Assembly: GCA_002425405.1 (NCBI GenBank)
Contig: DIME01000051.1
Span: 12,609-30,772, forward strand
Reading direction: 5' to 3'
Source of the DNA: Candidatus Accumulibacter vicinus
GTDB lineage: Bacteria > Pseudomonadota > Gammaproteobacteria > Burkholderiales > Rhodocyclaceae
DNA: 18,164 nt
The translations under genes and the position numbers were made by a program. The notes below the pieces were generated by a model, which worked only from the letters and a program-made list of their open reading frames with translations, was not told the DNA's origin and made no database searches. Shown piece after piece: positions 1 to 7,418 of this stretch; position 1 is the stretch's first letter; the number at the start of each line of letters is the position of its first letter.

Positions 1-14
1 ATTTTCTTGAACAT
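1..14 (-). CDS. pccA: Start of propionyl/acetyl-CoA carboxylase alpha subunit (partial, cut by window edge)
   Basis: Only the first five codons are inside the window. Read on the minus strand from position 14 they give ATG TTC AAG AAA AT-, that is M-F-K-K-I, the usual opening of the biotin carboxylase subunit of acyl-CoA carboxylases (MFKKILIANRGEIA in the family). A purine-rich GGGGAG element lies about 8 bases upstream of the ATG, and the start is only 19 bases past the stop codon of the pccB-like gene. The alpha subunit carries biotin carboxylase and biotin carrier domains and would pair with the beta subunit next door. The call rests on five residues, the ribosome site and the operon position, so it is an inference that the sequence beyond the left edge would settle. 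Confidence 0.55.
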
Positions 15-33
15 CTCTATTTCTCCCCGTCGA

Positions 34-1566
34 TCAAAGCGGAATGTTGCCGTGCTTGCGCCACGGGTTTTCCAGCTGCTTGTTGCGCAACATGGCCAGA
101 GAGCGGCAGATGCGCTTGCGGGTTTCGTTGGGCATGATCACATCGTCGATGAAGCCACGTGCGCCGGCGACAAAGGGGTTGGCGAACTTGGCCTTGTACT
201 CGGCCTCGCGCGCCGCCAGCTTGGCCGGGTCGCCCTTCTCCTCGCGGAAGATGATCTCGACCGCGCCTTTCGGTCCCATCACCGCGATTTCGGCAGAGGG
301 CCAGGCGAAGTTGACGTCGCCGCGCAGGTGTTTCGACGCCATCACATCGTAGGCCCCCCCGTAGGCCTTGCGGGTGATCACGGTGATCTTCGGCACCGTA
401 CATTCGGCGTAGGCGTAGAGCAGTTTGGCGCCATGCTTGATGATCCCGCCGTATTCCTGCGCGGTCCCGGGCATGAAGCCGGGAACGTCGACGAAGGTCA
501 CCACCGGGATGTTGAAGGCATCGCAGTAACGAACGAAGCGCGCGGCCTTGATCGAACTCTTGATATCCAGGCAGCCGGCAAGGACCAGCGGCTGGTTGGC
601 GACGATACCGACGGTGGAACCATCCATGCGCGCAAAGCCGATGACGATGTTCTTGGCGTATTCGCGCTGCAGCTCAAAGAAATCGCCATCATCGGCGATC
701 TTGATGATCAGTTCCTTGATGTTGTACGGCTTGTTGGGGTTGTCGGGGACCAGTGTATCGAGCGAGAAGTCGAGGCGGTCGGCCGGATCCTGCGACGGCA
801 GACGGGGTGGCTTCTCACGATTGTTCGACGGCAGAAAACTGATGAACCGGCGAATCATCATCAAGGCTTCGACATCGTTCTCGAAAGCCAGGTCGGCGAC
901 GCCGGATTTGGTCGTATGCGTGATCGCGCCGCCGAGTTCCTCGGAAGTCACGTCTTCGTGCGTCACCGTCTTGACCACCTCCGGGCCGGTGACGAACATG
1001 TACGACGAATCCTTGACCATGAAGATGAAATCGGTCATCGACGGACTATAGACCGCCCCCCCCGCGCACGGTCCCATGATCAGCGAGATCTGCGGCACCA
1101 CGCCCGAGGCGAGAACGTTGCGCTGGAACACATCAGCATAACCGGCGAGCGAAGCCACGCCTTCCTGGATACGCGCACCTCCCGAGTCGTTGAGGCCGAT
1201 CACCGGCGCCCCGACCTTGATCGCATGGTCCATGACCTTGCAAATCTTCTCGGCATGCGCTTCCGACAGCGAACCGCCGAAAACGGTGAAATCCTGCGAG
1301 AACACGAACATCAGGCGGCCGTTGATGGTGCCGCAGCCGATCACCACCCCGTCGCCGGGGACCGACTGCGCGGCCATGCCGAAGTCGTTGCAGCGGTGCT
1401 CCTTGAACATGTCCCACTCTTCGAACGAGCCACTATCGAGCAGGAGCTCGATGCGTTCGCGGGCAGCCAGTTTGCCCTTGCTGTGCTGGCTGTCGATACG
1501 CTTCTGGCCACCACCCAGACAGGCCGCCGCGCGCTTTTCTGCAAGCTGGCGAATGATGTCGTGCAT
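34..1566 (-). CDS. pccB: Propionyl-CoA carboxylase beta subunit (carboxyltransferase)
   Basis: This 510-residue protein has the full length of the acyl-CoA carboxylase beta family. It transfers the carboxyl group from carboxybiotin to propionyl-CoA, giving (S)-methylmalonyl-CoA in the cytoplasm. Visible family marks are NDSGGARIQEG near residues 126-136, GPCAGG at 165-170 and AYGGAYDV at about 401-408; the paired glycines of the last two form the oxyanion holes in this family. From memory, the Asp in the AYGGAYDVM motif sits at the position linked to propionyl rather than acetyl preference in actinobacterial enzymes. The ATG at 1566 is supported by AGGGAG 8 bases upstream. The gene follows meaB by 70 bases and precedes a probable pccA start by 19 bases. 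Methylcrotonyl- or acetyl-CoA carboxylase is the alternative, made unlikely by the mutase and MeaB genes alongside. Confidence 0.93.
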   Translation of the reverse strand: MHDIIRQLAEKRAAACLGGGQKRIDSQHSKGKLAARERIELLLDSGSFEEWDMFKEHRCNDFGMAAQSVPGDGVVIGCGTINGRLMFVFSQDFTVFGGSLSEAHAEKICKVMDHAIKVGAPVIGLNDSGGARIQEGVASLAGYADVFQRNVLASGVVPQISLIMGPCAGGAVYSPSMTDFIFMVKDSSYMFVTGPEVVKTVTHEDVTSEELGGAITHTTKSGVADLAFENDVEALMMIRRFISFLPSNNREKPPRLPSQDPADRLDFSLDTLVPDNPNKPYNIKELIIKIADDGDFFELQREYAKNIVIGFARMDGSTVGIVANQPLVLAGCLDIKSSIKAARFVRYCDAFNIPVVTFVDVPGFMPGTAQEYGGIIKHGAKLLYAYAECTVPKITVITRKAYGGAYDVMASKHLRGDVNFAWPSAEIAVMGPKGAVEIIFREEKGDPAKLAAREAEYKAKFANPFVAGARGFIDDVIMPNETRKRICRSLAMLRNKQLENPWRKHGNIPL

Positions 1567-1636
1567 ATGTTCTACTCCCTAACGGTCGCGTCAATCAGAA
1601 CTACTCAAACAAGTCGGAGGATCTCGGAATTTGTCA

Positions 1637-2635
1637 TCAGTGCTTCACAAAGGCCAGCAGGCGTGCGGCGGCCGCGCCAGGCGTCGTGTGCCCTTCGGCG
1701 ACGTCGCTCAACAGTTCCGGCAGCGCCGAGCGCACTGCCGGGTGGGCACGGAAATGGCGGCGCAGACCGGAATCGATCAGGCTCCACATCCAGTCGACGG
1801 CCTGCCGACGGCGTTTTTCTTCGAATTCGCCGGTGGCGGTCAGGGTGCGCTGGAAGCGCTCGATCTCGGCCCAGAATTCGGCGATGCCGCGCTTGGCAAG
1901 CGCGCTCACGGTCAGCACCGGGGGACGCCAGTTGGGGCTGGCGCTGCGCAGCATCGTCAACGCCGCTTTCATCTGCCCGCGCGCGAAGGCGGCGGCACGT
2001 TCATCAATGTCGGCCTTGTTGAAGACGATCAGGTCGGCGATCTCGACGATGCCCTTCTTGATCGCCTGCAGATCGTCGCCGGCATTGGGCAATTGCAGCA
2101 AAACGAAAACGTCGACCATGCCGGCGACCGTCGTCTCGGATTGTCCGACGCCGACGGTCTCGACGATGATGACATCGAAACCGGCGGCTTCGCAGACCAG
2201 CATGGCTTCACGCGTCTTGTCGGCGACTCCCCCCAGCGATCCCGAGGAAGGGCTGGGCCGGATGAAGGCTTCGTCGCGCTGGCAGAGCAACTCCATGCGC
2301 GTCTTGTCACCGAGGATCGAACCGCCGGAGACCGACGACGAAGGGTCCACGGCGAGAACGGCAACACGCTTGCCGGCTTCTATCAGGTGGACGCCCAGTG
2401 ATTCGATGAAGGTCGATTTGCCGGCACCCGGCGAGCCCGAGATGCCGACCCGAATCGTTCGTCCGGTGTGTGGCAGCAGCGCCGCCAACACCTGCCGCGC
2501 ACGCCGATGGTGATCGTGGTGGGTCGACTCGACGAGGGTGATGGTTTTGGCCAGCGCCCGCCGGCGACCGGCAAGCACGCCATCGACGAGGTGCTGGTCG
2601 GCAGCCGTCAGAGTGCCGGCGGACGCGCTGGTCAT
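1637..2635 (-). CDS. meaB: Methylmalonyl-CoA mutase-associated GTPase MeaB (ArgK family)
   Basis: MeaB is a G-protein chaperone that protects methylmalonyl-CoA mutase and gates delivery or exchange of its adenosylcobalamin cofactor. The 332-residue reading shows a P-loop GSPGAGKS at residues 67-74, VDPSS at 97-101, the conserved ETVGVGQSE stretch at about 159-167 and the base-recognition motif NKAD at 206-209. The length fits the family (about 320-340). Two in-frame ATGs lie 6 bases apart, at 2641 and 2635. The AAAGGGG ribosome site abuts the first directly but stands 6 bases before the second, so 2635 is preferred. The gene begins about 30 bases after the mutase stop and is co-oriented, so one transcript is likely. 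The old name, LAO/AO transport ATPase ArgK, refers to the same family. Confidence 0.93.
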   Translation of the reverse strand: MTSASAGTLTAADQHLVDGVLAGRRRALAKTITLVESTHHDHHRRARQVLAALLPHTGRTIRVGISGSPGAGKSTFIESLGVHLIEAGKRVAVLAVDPSSSVSGGSILGDKTRMELLCQRDEAFIRPSPSSGSLGGVADKTREAMLVCEAAGFDVIIVETVGVGQSETTVAGMVDVFVLLQLPNAGDDLQAIKKGIVEIADLIVFNKADIDERAAAFARGQMKAALTMLRSASPNWRPPVLTVSALAKRGIAEFWAEIERFQRTLTATGEFEEKRRRQAVDWMWSLIDSGLRRHFRAHPAVRSALPELLSDVAEGHTTPGAAAARLLAFVKH

Positions 2636-2665
2636 GTCCATCCCCTTTGCTGGAGGTCACGCCGT

Positions 2666-4840
2666 TCAGGCAGTCACTTGCGCACGAGCCTTGCGGATTT
2701 CCGCGAGGACGGTCATCGCCGAGTCCTCGATGCGGGTACCGGGACCGAAAATGGCCTTGGCGCCGGCGGCGAACAGGAAATCATAGTCCTGCGGCGGGAT
2801 CACGCCGCCGGCGAAGACAATGATGTCGTCGGCCCCCTGATTTTTGAGGGCCTGCACCAGTGCCGGCAACAACGTCTTGTGCCCGGCGGCGAGCGAGGAG
2901 ACGCCGACGGCGTGCACGTCGTTCTCGATCGCCAGACGGGCGGCTTCCTCCGGGGTCTGGAAGAGCGGGCCGACGTCGATGTCGAAGCCGAGGTCGGCAA
3001 AGGCGGTGGCGACCACCTTGGCCCCCCGGTCGTGGCCGTCCTGGCCGAGTTTGGCGATCATGATCCGCGGCCGCCGGCCTTCTTCTTCGTTGAACTGAGC
3101 AATCTCGGCCTTGAGCGTTTCCCAACTGGCCATTCCCTCGACGACTGCGCCATAGACCCCCGAGACGGTCTGTTGCGTGGCGCGGAAACGGCCAAAGACT
3201 TTCTCCATGGCGTCCGAAACTTCGCCAACCGTGGCCCGCAAGCGCATCGCCCTGACCGTGAAGTCGAGCAGATTGCCTTCGCCGGTTTCGGCGCAGCGCG
3301 TCAGATCGGCAAGCGCAGCGTTGACCTGGTCGGAATCACGGCTTGCGCGCACCGACTTCAGGCGCGCGATCTGCGCGTCGCGGACGGCGTTGTTGTCGAT
3401 GTCGCGAATATCGATCATGTCTTCCTTGGCGAGCTTGTACTTGTTCACGCCGACGATCACGTCCTTGCCGGAATCGATGCGCGCCTGCTTGTCGGCCGCG
3501 CAGCCCTCGATCTTCATCTTCGCCCAGCCGGACTCAACGGCATGCGTCATGCCGCCCATCGCCTCGACTTCCTCGATGATCTTCCAGGCTTCGTCGACCA
3601 GATCCTGCGTCAGCTTTTCCATCATGTACGAACCGGCCCAGGGATCGATGACGTTGGTGATATGCGTTTCTTCCTGAATGACCAGTTGCGTGTTGCGTGC
3701 AATGCGCGACGAGAATTCGGTCGGCAGTGCGATCGCTTCATCGAGGGCATTGGTGTGCAGCGACTGGGTGCCACCGAAGACGGCGGCCATCGCCTCGATG
3801 GTGGTGCGCACGACGTTGTTGTACGGGTCCTGTTCGGTCAGCGACCAGCCCGAAGTCTGGCAGTGGGTACGCAACATCATCGATTTCGGACTCTTCGGCG
3901 AGAACTCCTGCATGATCTTCCACCACAGCAGACGGGCGGCGCGCAGCTTGGCCACTTCGAGATAGAAGTTCATCCCGATGGCGAAAAAGAACGACAGGCG
4001 GCCGGCAAAAAAGTCGACGTCGAGGCCGGAGGCAATCGCCGTTTTGACGTACTCGCGGCCGTCAGCCAGTGTGAACGCGAGTTCGAGCGCCTGCGTGGCG
4101 CCAGCTTCCTGCATGTGATAACCCGAAATCGAGATCGAGTTGAATTTCGGCATGTGGTTTGCGGTGTAGCCGATGATGTCGGCGATGATCTTCATCGACG
4201 GCTTCGGCGGGTAAATGTAGGTGTTGCGAACCATGAACTCCTTGAGGATGTCGTTCTGGATCGTCCCCGAGAGCTTGTCCTGCGGTACGCCCTGCTCTTC
4301 GGCGGCCACGATGTAACCAGCGAGGATCGGCAACACGGCGCCGTTCATGGTCATCGACACCGAGATCTTTTCGAGCGGGATGCCGTCGAACAGGATCTTC
4401 ATGTCTTCGACCGAATCGATTGCCACGCCGGCCTTGCCGACATCGCCGGTGACGCGCGGATGATCGGAGTCGTAACCGCGGTGCGTCGCCAGGTCGAAAG
4501 CCACCGAGACTCCCTGACCGCCGGCGGCCAGGGCCTTGCGGTAGAAAGCGTTCGATGCTTCGGCGGTGGAGAAGCCGGCGTACTGGCGAATCGTCCACGG
4601 ACGCACGGCATACATCGTTGCCTGCGGGCCGCGCACGAAGGGAGCCAGACCAGGCAGCGTGTCGGTGTACTCCAGACCTTCGACATCGGCCTTGGTATAC
4701 AGCGGCTTGACGACGATGCCTTCGGGCGTCACCCAGCTCAGTGCATCAACATTCCCACCGGGCGCCGACTTGGTGGCAGCCTTCTTCCAGGCATCGAGAT
4801 TTGCAGAATCGCTTTTTGCAGCATTGTTCGCGTTGGACAT
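2666..4840 (-). CDS. scpA: Methylmalonyl-CoA mutase, single-chain large form
   Basis: This adenosylcobalamin-dependent enzyme interconverts (R)-methylmalonyl-CoA and succinyl-CoA. The 724-residue product joins an N-terminal TIM-barrel substrate domain (about 40-560) to a C-terminal B12-binding domain (about 590-724). The cobalt-ligand motif DGHDRG is at 601-606 with His603. In the barrel, TMYAVRPWT at about 75-83 and GYHMQEAGA at 240-248 carry the Tyr and His known to act in the active site. An in-frame ATG exists at 4897, but the ATG at 4840 has AAAGG 7 bases upstream and gives the usual family start and length. Carrying both domains on one chain suggests the homodimeric form rather than the alpha-beta type. 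It heads the minus-strand operon, with meaB, pccB and probably pccA behind it. Isobutyryl- or ethylmalonyl-CoA mutase is less likely given the pcc genes. Confidence 0.95.
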   Translation of the reverse strand: MSNANNAAKSDSANLDAWKKAATKSAPGGNVDALSWVTPEGIVVKPLYTKADVEGLEYTDTLPGLAPFVRGPQATMYAVRPWTIRQYAGFSTAEASNAFYRKALAAGGQGVSVAFDLATHRGYDSDHPRVTGDVGKAGVAIDSVEDMKILFDGIPLEKISVSMTMNGAVLPILAGYIVAAEEQGVPQDKLSGTIQNDILKEFMVRNTYIYPPKPSMKIIADIIGYTANHMPKFNSISISGYHMQEAGATQALELAFTLADGREYVKTAIASGLDVDFFAGRLSFFFAIGMNFYLEVAKLRAARLLWWKIMQEFSPKSPKSMMLRTHCQTSGWSLTEQDPYNNVVRTTIEAMAAVFGGTQSLHTNALDEAIALPTEFSSRIARNTQLVIQEETHITNVIDPWAGSYMMEKLTQDLVDEAWKIIEEVEAMGGMTHAVESGWAKMKIEGCAADKQARIDSGKDVIVGVNKYKLAKEDMIDIRDIDNNAVRDAQIARLKSVRASRDSDQVNAALADLTRCAETGEGNLLDFTVRAMRLRATVGEVSDAMEKVFGRFRATQQTVSGVYGAVVEGMASWETLKAEIAQFNEEEGRRPRIMIAKLGQDGHDRGAKVVATAFADLGFDIDVGPLFQTPEEAARLAIENDVHAVGVSSLAAGHKTLLPALVQALKNQGADDIIVFAGGVIPPQDYDFLFAAGAKAIFGPGTRIEDSAMTVLAEIRKARAQVTA

Positions 4841-4934
4841 GACGGAACCTTTCGAGAAATCTGTGGATTGAGGGGGGCACTTCCGCTGAGGACGCACGAG
4901 CCATGATGCTCAGGGGAGTCGCACTGCGCAGGTT

Positions 4935-4940
4935 ATTTTA
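4935..4940 (-). promoter_or_regulatory. Possible -10 element of the mutase operon
   Basis: Read on the minus strand, these bases give TAAAAT, five of six matches to the sigma-70 -10 consensus, about 95 bases before the mutase ATG. I see no good -35 at 16-18 bases upstream, so this is weak. It lies 4 bases from the TTGACA element of the divergent gntR-type gene, so if both are real the two promoters would compete or be co-regulated. Confidence 0.25.
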
Positions 4941-4944
4941 ATGC

Positions 4945-4973
4945 TTGACACCCCGTTCCACGAATAATACTGT
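4945..4973 (+). promoter_or_regulatory. Candidate sigma-70 promoter of the gntR-crotonase pair
   Basis: A perfect TTGACA -35 box at 4945-4950 is followed, after 17 bases, by TACTGT at 4968-4973, which matches the -10 consensus at only three positions. Transcription would begin near 4980, about 55 bases before the preferred start of the GntR regulator. The perfect -35 box and standard spacing support it; the poor -10 box suggests a weak or activated promoter. Confidence 0.4.
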
Positions 4974-4976
4974 ATC

Positions 4977-4986
4977 CATAATTATG
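4977..4986. promoter_or_regulatory. 10-bp perfect palindrome, candidate operator
   Basis: The sequence CATAATTATG is identical to its own reverse complement. It lies just downstream of the candidate -10 box, at the expected transcription start of the gntR-type gene and upstream of the mutase operon. A dimeric GntR/FadR regulator could bind here and control both directions. It does not clearly match the FadR-type TGGT-N3-ACCA half-sites, so operator function is inferred from position and symmetry only. Confidence 0.3.
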
Positions 4987-4992
4987 AAAGCA

Positions 4993-5010
4993 AGGTCCCT
5001 TGGGGGACCT
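4993..5010 (+). repeat. Perfect 7-bp inverted repeat (hairpin) in the leader of the GntR gene
   Basis: AGGTCCC and GGGACCT are exact complements separated by the tetraloop TTGG. If the regulator starts at 5035, this hairpin lies in its 5' untranslated region, about 25 bases before the ATG. It could be an RNA hairpin affecting translation or a second protein-binding dyad. No T-run follows it, so it is not a terminator. Confidence 0.5.
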
Positions 5011-5034
5011 GAACAAGGCTGCGAAAAAAGATCG

Positions 5035-5706
5035 ATGGTTGCGAGTCGTATAGCCCAGACCGCCCTCTACCAGGAAGTCGCCGAAAGACTGAGGCAGCGC
5101 ATCTTTGCGCACGAGCTGCCGCCGGGAACGCGCATCGACGAGCAGTTGTTAACCGTCGATTACGGCATCAGTCGGACCCCTTTGCGCGAAGCGCTGAAGG
5201 TTCTCGCCGCCGAAGGATTGGTGACGCTGAAGCCGCGCCGCGGCTGTTACGTGACCGAGATCTCCGAGCAGGATCTGGACGAGATCTTTCCCTTGATGGC
5301 GATGCTTGAAGGACGTTGCGCACTCGAAGCGACGAAGCGCGTACAGCCCGAGCAGATCGCCAGACTCGAAACGATCCACCGACAACTCGAACGCTTCGCG
5401 GCCAGCAATCAGATCGAACGTTTCTTCGTGGCGAATCAGGAGTTTCACGCCCGCATCCAGGAATTGTCCGGCAACCGCTGGCTACAGCAGGTGATCCAGG
5501 ATCTGCGCAAGGTGCTCAAGCTGACGCGCCTTTTTTCGCTGAGCATCGAGGGTCGTCTGCAGCAGTCTCTGGCGGAACACACCACCATTCTTGAGGCCAT
5601 CAAGGCCGGTGACGCGGCGCGTGCGCAGAACCTGATGCACGATCACATCCTGTCCGGACGGCAGGCTCTGGTCAGAAGTTCCGTTCATCAGGAATGGGTG
5701 GCGTGA
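5035..5706 (+). CDS. GntR-family transcriptional regulator, FadR/FCD subfamily
   Basis: This 223-residue protein has an N-terminal winged helix-turn-helix, with the GntR signature YGISRTPLREAL followed by LAAEGLVTLKPRRG, and a C-terminal all-helical FCD effector domain. The FCD metal or ligand residues appear as NQEFH, AEHTTIL and HDHI. Such dimers bind short palindromes and release them on binding an organic acid or acyl-CoA. The start is uncertain: the ATG at 5035 gives the usual short N terminus but has no strong ribosome site, while an in-frame ATG at 4984 lies almost at the predicted transcript start. It is divergent from the mutase operon and its stop overlaps the crotonase start, so control of propionyl/methylmalonyl-CoA metabolism is a reasonable inference. 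The effector is unknown. Confidence 0.9.
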   Translation: MVASRIAQTALYQEVAERLRQRIFAHELPPGTRIDEQLLTVDYGISRTPLREALKVLAAEGLVTLKPRRGCYVTEISEQDLDEIFPLMAMLEGRCALEATKRVQPEQIARLETIHRQLERFAASNQIERFFVANQEFHARIQELSGNRWLQQVIQDLRKVLKLTRLFSLSIEGRLQQSLAEHTTILEAIKAGDAARAQNLMHDHILSGRQALVRSSVHQEWVA

Positions 5707-6482
5707 CCGGCAGCATCCTCTGCACGCGCGAGGCTGCCGTCGCGACCGTCACGCTGGCCAATCCGGGCAAGCGCAATGCGCTCGACCTGGCGATGTGGCG
5801 GACTCTGGCTGCGGTGGTCAGCGAGCTGTCTGGCGACGAGCAGGTGCGCTGTGTCGTGCTGCGTGGCGACGGTGAGCAGGCTTTCGCAGCGGGTGGCGAC
5901 ATCGATGAGTTCCTGAGCCAGCGCGATACCCTGGAACGTGCAATGGCCTATCATGAACAGGCAGGCGCCGCCCTGCAGGCGGTTTTCGACTGTCGCCACC
6001 CAACGATCGCGCTGGTGCAGGGGGCGTGCATCGGGGGCGGGCTGGAGATCGCCGCGCAGTGTGACCTGCGCATCTGTGGCGAGTCGGCGCGCTTCGGAGC
6101 ACCAATCAACAAGCTCGGATTCTCGATGTATCCCGTCGAAATGGCGAGTCTGCTGCGTCTTGCCGGACCAGCGACGGTGCTCGAAATTCTGCTCGAAGGG
6201 CGCATTCTCGGATCAGGAGAAGCCCTGTCCAAGGGCCTGGTCACGCGCGTCGTCACCGATTCCGAGGTTGTTCCGGAAGCCTACGCGAGTGCCCGGCGCA
6301 TCTGCGAAGGCGCGCCGCTGGTCGCCCGCTGGCACAAACAGTGGGTACGCCGCCTGCAGCACGACCGGCCGCTCGGCGAACAGGAGCTGCGCGCTTCGTT
6401 CGCTTTCCTCGACAGCGACGATTACCGCGAAGGCTTGTCGGCTTTTCTCGAAAAACGCCAACCGCAGTTCAGCGGCCGCTGA
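5703..6482 (+). CDS. Enoyl-CoA hydratase/isomerase (crotonase) family protein, atypical active site
   Basis: The 259-residue protein has the crotonase fold and length. FAAGGD (about 61-66) and GACIGGGLE (about 107-115) supply the oxyanion hole, and Glu115 aligns with the first catalytic Glu of hydratases. The second catalytic Glu, 20 residues on in classical hydratases, is replaced by Ile135 in the motif FGAPINKLGF. Simple hydration of crotonyl-CoA is therefore doubtful. The P-I/V-N-x-LG pattern and a nearby Tyr (Tyr143) recall methylmalonyl-CoA decarboxylase, but this is only suggestive. The GTG start at 5703 is chosen because AGGA lies 9 bases upstream and it forms a GTGA overlap with the regulator's stop; the in-frame ATG at 5694 has its AGGA directly adjacent. 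The substrate is unknown. Confidence 0.88.
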   Translation: MTGSILCTREAAVATVTLANPGKRNALDLAMWRTLAAVVSELSGDEQVRCVVLRGDGEQAFAAGGDIDEFLSQRDTLERAMAYHEQAGAALQAVFDCRHPTIALVQGACIGGGLEIAAQCDLRICGESARFGAPINKLGFSMYPVEMASLLRLAGPATVLEILLEGRILGSGEALSKGLVTRVVTDSEVVPEAYASARRICEGAPLVARWHKQWVRRLQHDRPLGEQELRASFAFLDSDDYREGLSAFLEKRQPQFSGR

Positions 6483-6523
6483 TCCCTCCGCCAACCACCT
6501 CGCTGCTCCCCCCTTTGGGCTGC

Positions 6524-7342
6524 TCACCCCCCCTTGCCGACGAAGAATCCCCACAGCATCTTGGCCGCCAGCAGGATCAGGACGCCTGCGAAAACACGTT
6601 TCAAGGCGGCGACCGGCAGGCGGTGTGCCAGTCTCGCCCCCAGCGGAGCCGTCAGCATGCTCGCCGGCACCAGCCAGATCAGAGCCGGCAGATAAACGTA
6701 GCCAAGACTCCATCGTGGCAGCTCGGCGTGCCCCCAGCCGTTGAAAATGTAGCCCAGCGAGCCGCCCAGCGCGATCGGAAAACCGACCGCCGCGGAAGTG
6801 CCGATGGCATGCTGCACGCGCACGTTGCACCAGGTCAGGAAGGGCACGGTCAGCGCGCCGCCACCGATGGCGACCAGCGCCGACACCGCACCGATGCCGC
6901 TGCCGACGGCAAATACGCCGCCGGCACCCGGCAACTCGCGTGCCGCTTTCGGCTTCAGGTTGAGGATCATCTGCACGGCCACGCAGCAGACGAATGCCGT
7001 AAAAAAACCGGCCAGTGGTTTGGCCGGGACACTCGCAGCGAAGAGCGTGCCAAGCAGCGTCCCGACGAGAATTCCCGGCGTGATCTGGGCGACGATCTTC
7101 CACAGCACCGCACCATGCTGGTGATGCGCACGCAGACTGGCCAGAGAGGTGAACAGGATCGCCGCCATCGCGGTTCCAAGGGCCAGATGGAGAACTTCCG
7201 TCGGCGGGAAGCCCGCCTGGCTGGCAAACATCATGGTCAACGCCGGGACCATCACCAGTCCGCCGCCAATGCCGAGCATGCCGGCAAAGAAACCGGTAAA
7301 CAGACCCAGCGCAACATATGACAACCACCAGAGCAACTTCAA
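6524..7342 (-). CDS. TauE/SafE-family (sulfite exporter-like) integral membrane protein
   Basis: The protein of about 270 residues is strongly hydrophobic, with about eight membrane segments. It contains two copies of the family's glycine-rich repeat: GMLGIGGGLVMVPAL near the N terminus and VSALVAIGGGALTVPFL in the middle, as expected for the duplicated four-helix TauE/SafE fold. Members export sulfite, sulfoacetate or other small anions across the inner membrane; the substrate cannot be read from sequence. The start codon is TTG: GAGGAG lies 3 bases before the TTG at 7342 and 9 bases before a second in-frame TTG at 7336, so the start may be two codons shorter. It follows the dynamin-like gene by 76 bases and converges on the crotonase gene with a 41-base gap that shows no clear terminator. 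Confidence 0.88.
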   Translation of the reverse strand: MKLLWWLSYVALGLFTGFFAGMLGIGGGLVMVPALTMMFASQAGFPPTEVLHLALGTAMAAILFTSLASLRAHHQHGAVLWKIVAQITPGILVGTLLGTLFAASVPAKPLAGFFTAFVCCVAVQMILNLKPKAARELPGAGGVFAVGSGIGAVSALVAIGGGALTVPFLTWCNVRVQHAIGTSAAVGFPIALGGSLGYIFNGWGHAELPRWSLGYVYLPALIWLVPASMLTAPLGARLAHRLPVAALKRVFAGVLILLAAKMLWGFFVGKGG

Positions 7343-7418
7343 ATCTCCTCATCTGCATCTGCCAGGATCCGCCGCCCCGGCCCACGGTCATGGCGATTCG
7401 AGCCCTCCGGTCACTGTT

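Noticed and set aside
7..2022. Open frame of 671 codons on the plus strand opposite pccB and the end of meaB
   Set aside because: It spans two real genes and the gap between them on the other strand. Its composition is rich in Arg, His and Asp and no family is visible, so it is a shadow.
2468..4906. Open frame of 812 codons on the plus strand opposite the mutase gene
   Set aside because: It runs antisense to a well-supported, complete methylmalonyl-CoA mutase and shows no recognisable domain. Long antisense open frames are expected in GC-rich genes because of codon bias.
4984..5034. Extended N terminus of the GntR regulator from the ATG at 4984
   Set aside because: It would almost coincide with the predicted transcript start, has no ribosome site, and adds 17 residues that do not resemble the family. 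It cannot be fully excluded as a leaderless start.
6483..6523. Possible terminator between the convergent crotonase and TauE genes
   Set aside because: The gap is C-rich with no inverted repeat of useful length.
6213..7391. A 392-codon minus-strand frame overlapping the TauE-type gene
   Set aside because: It is in another frame of the same region, lacks membrane segments and any domain, and also covers the end of the crotonase gene. The 6524-7342 frame carries clear TauE repeats.
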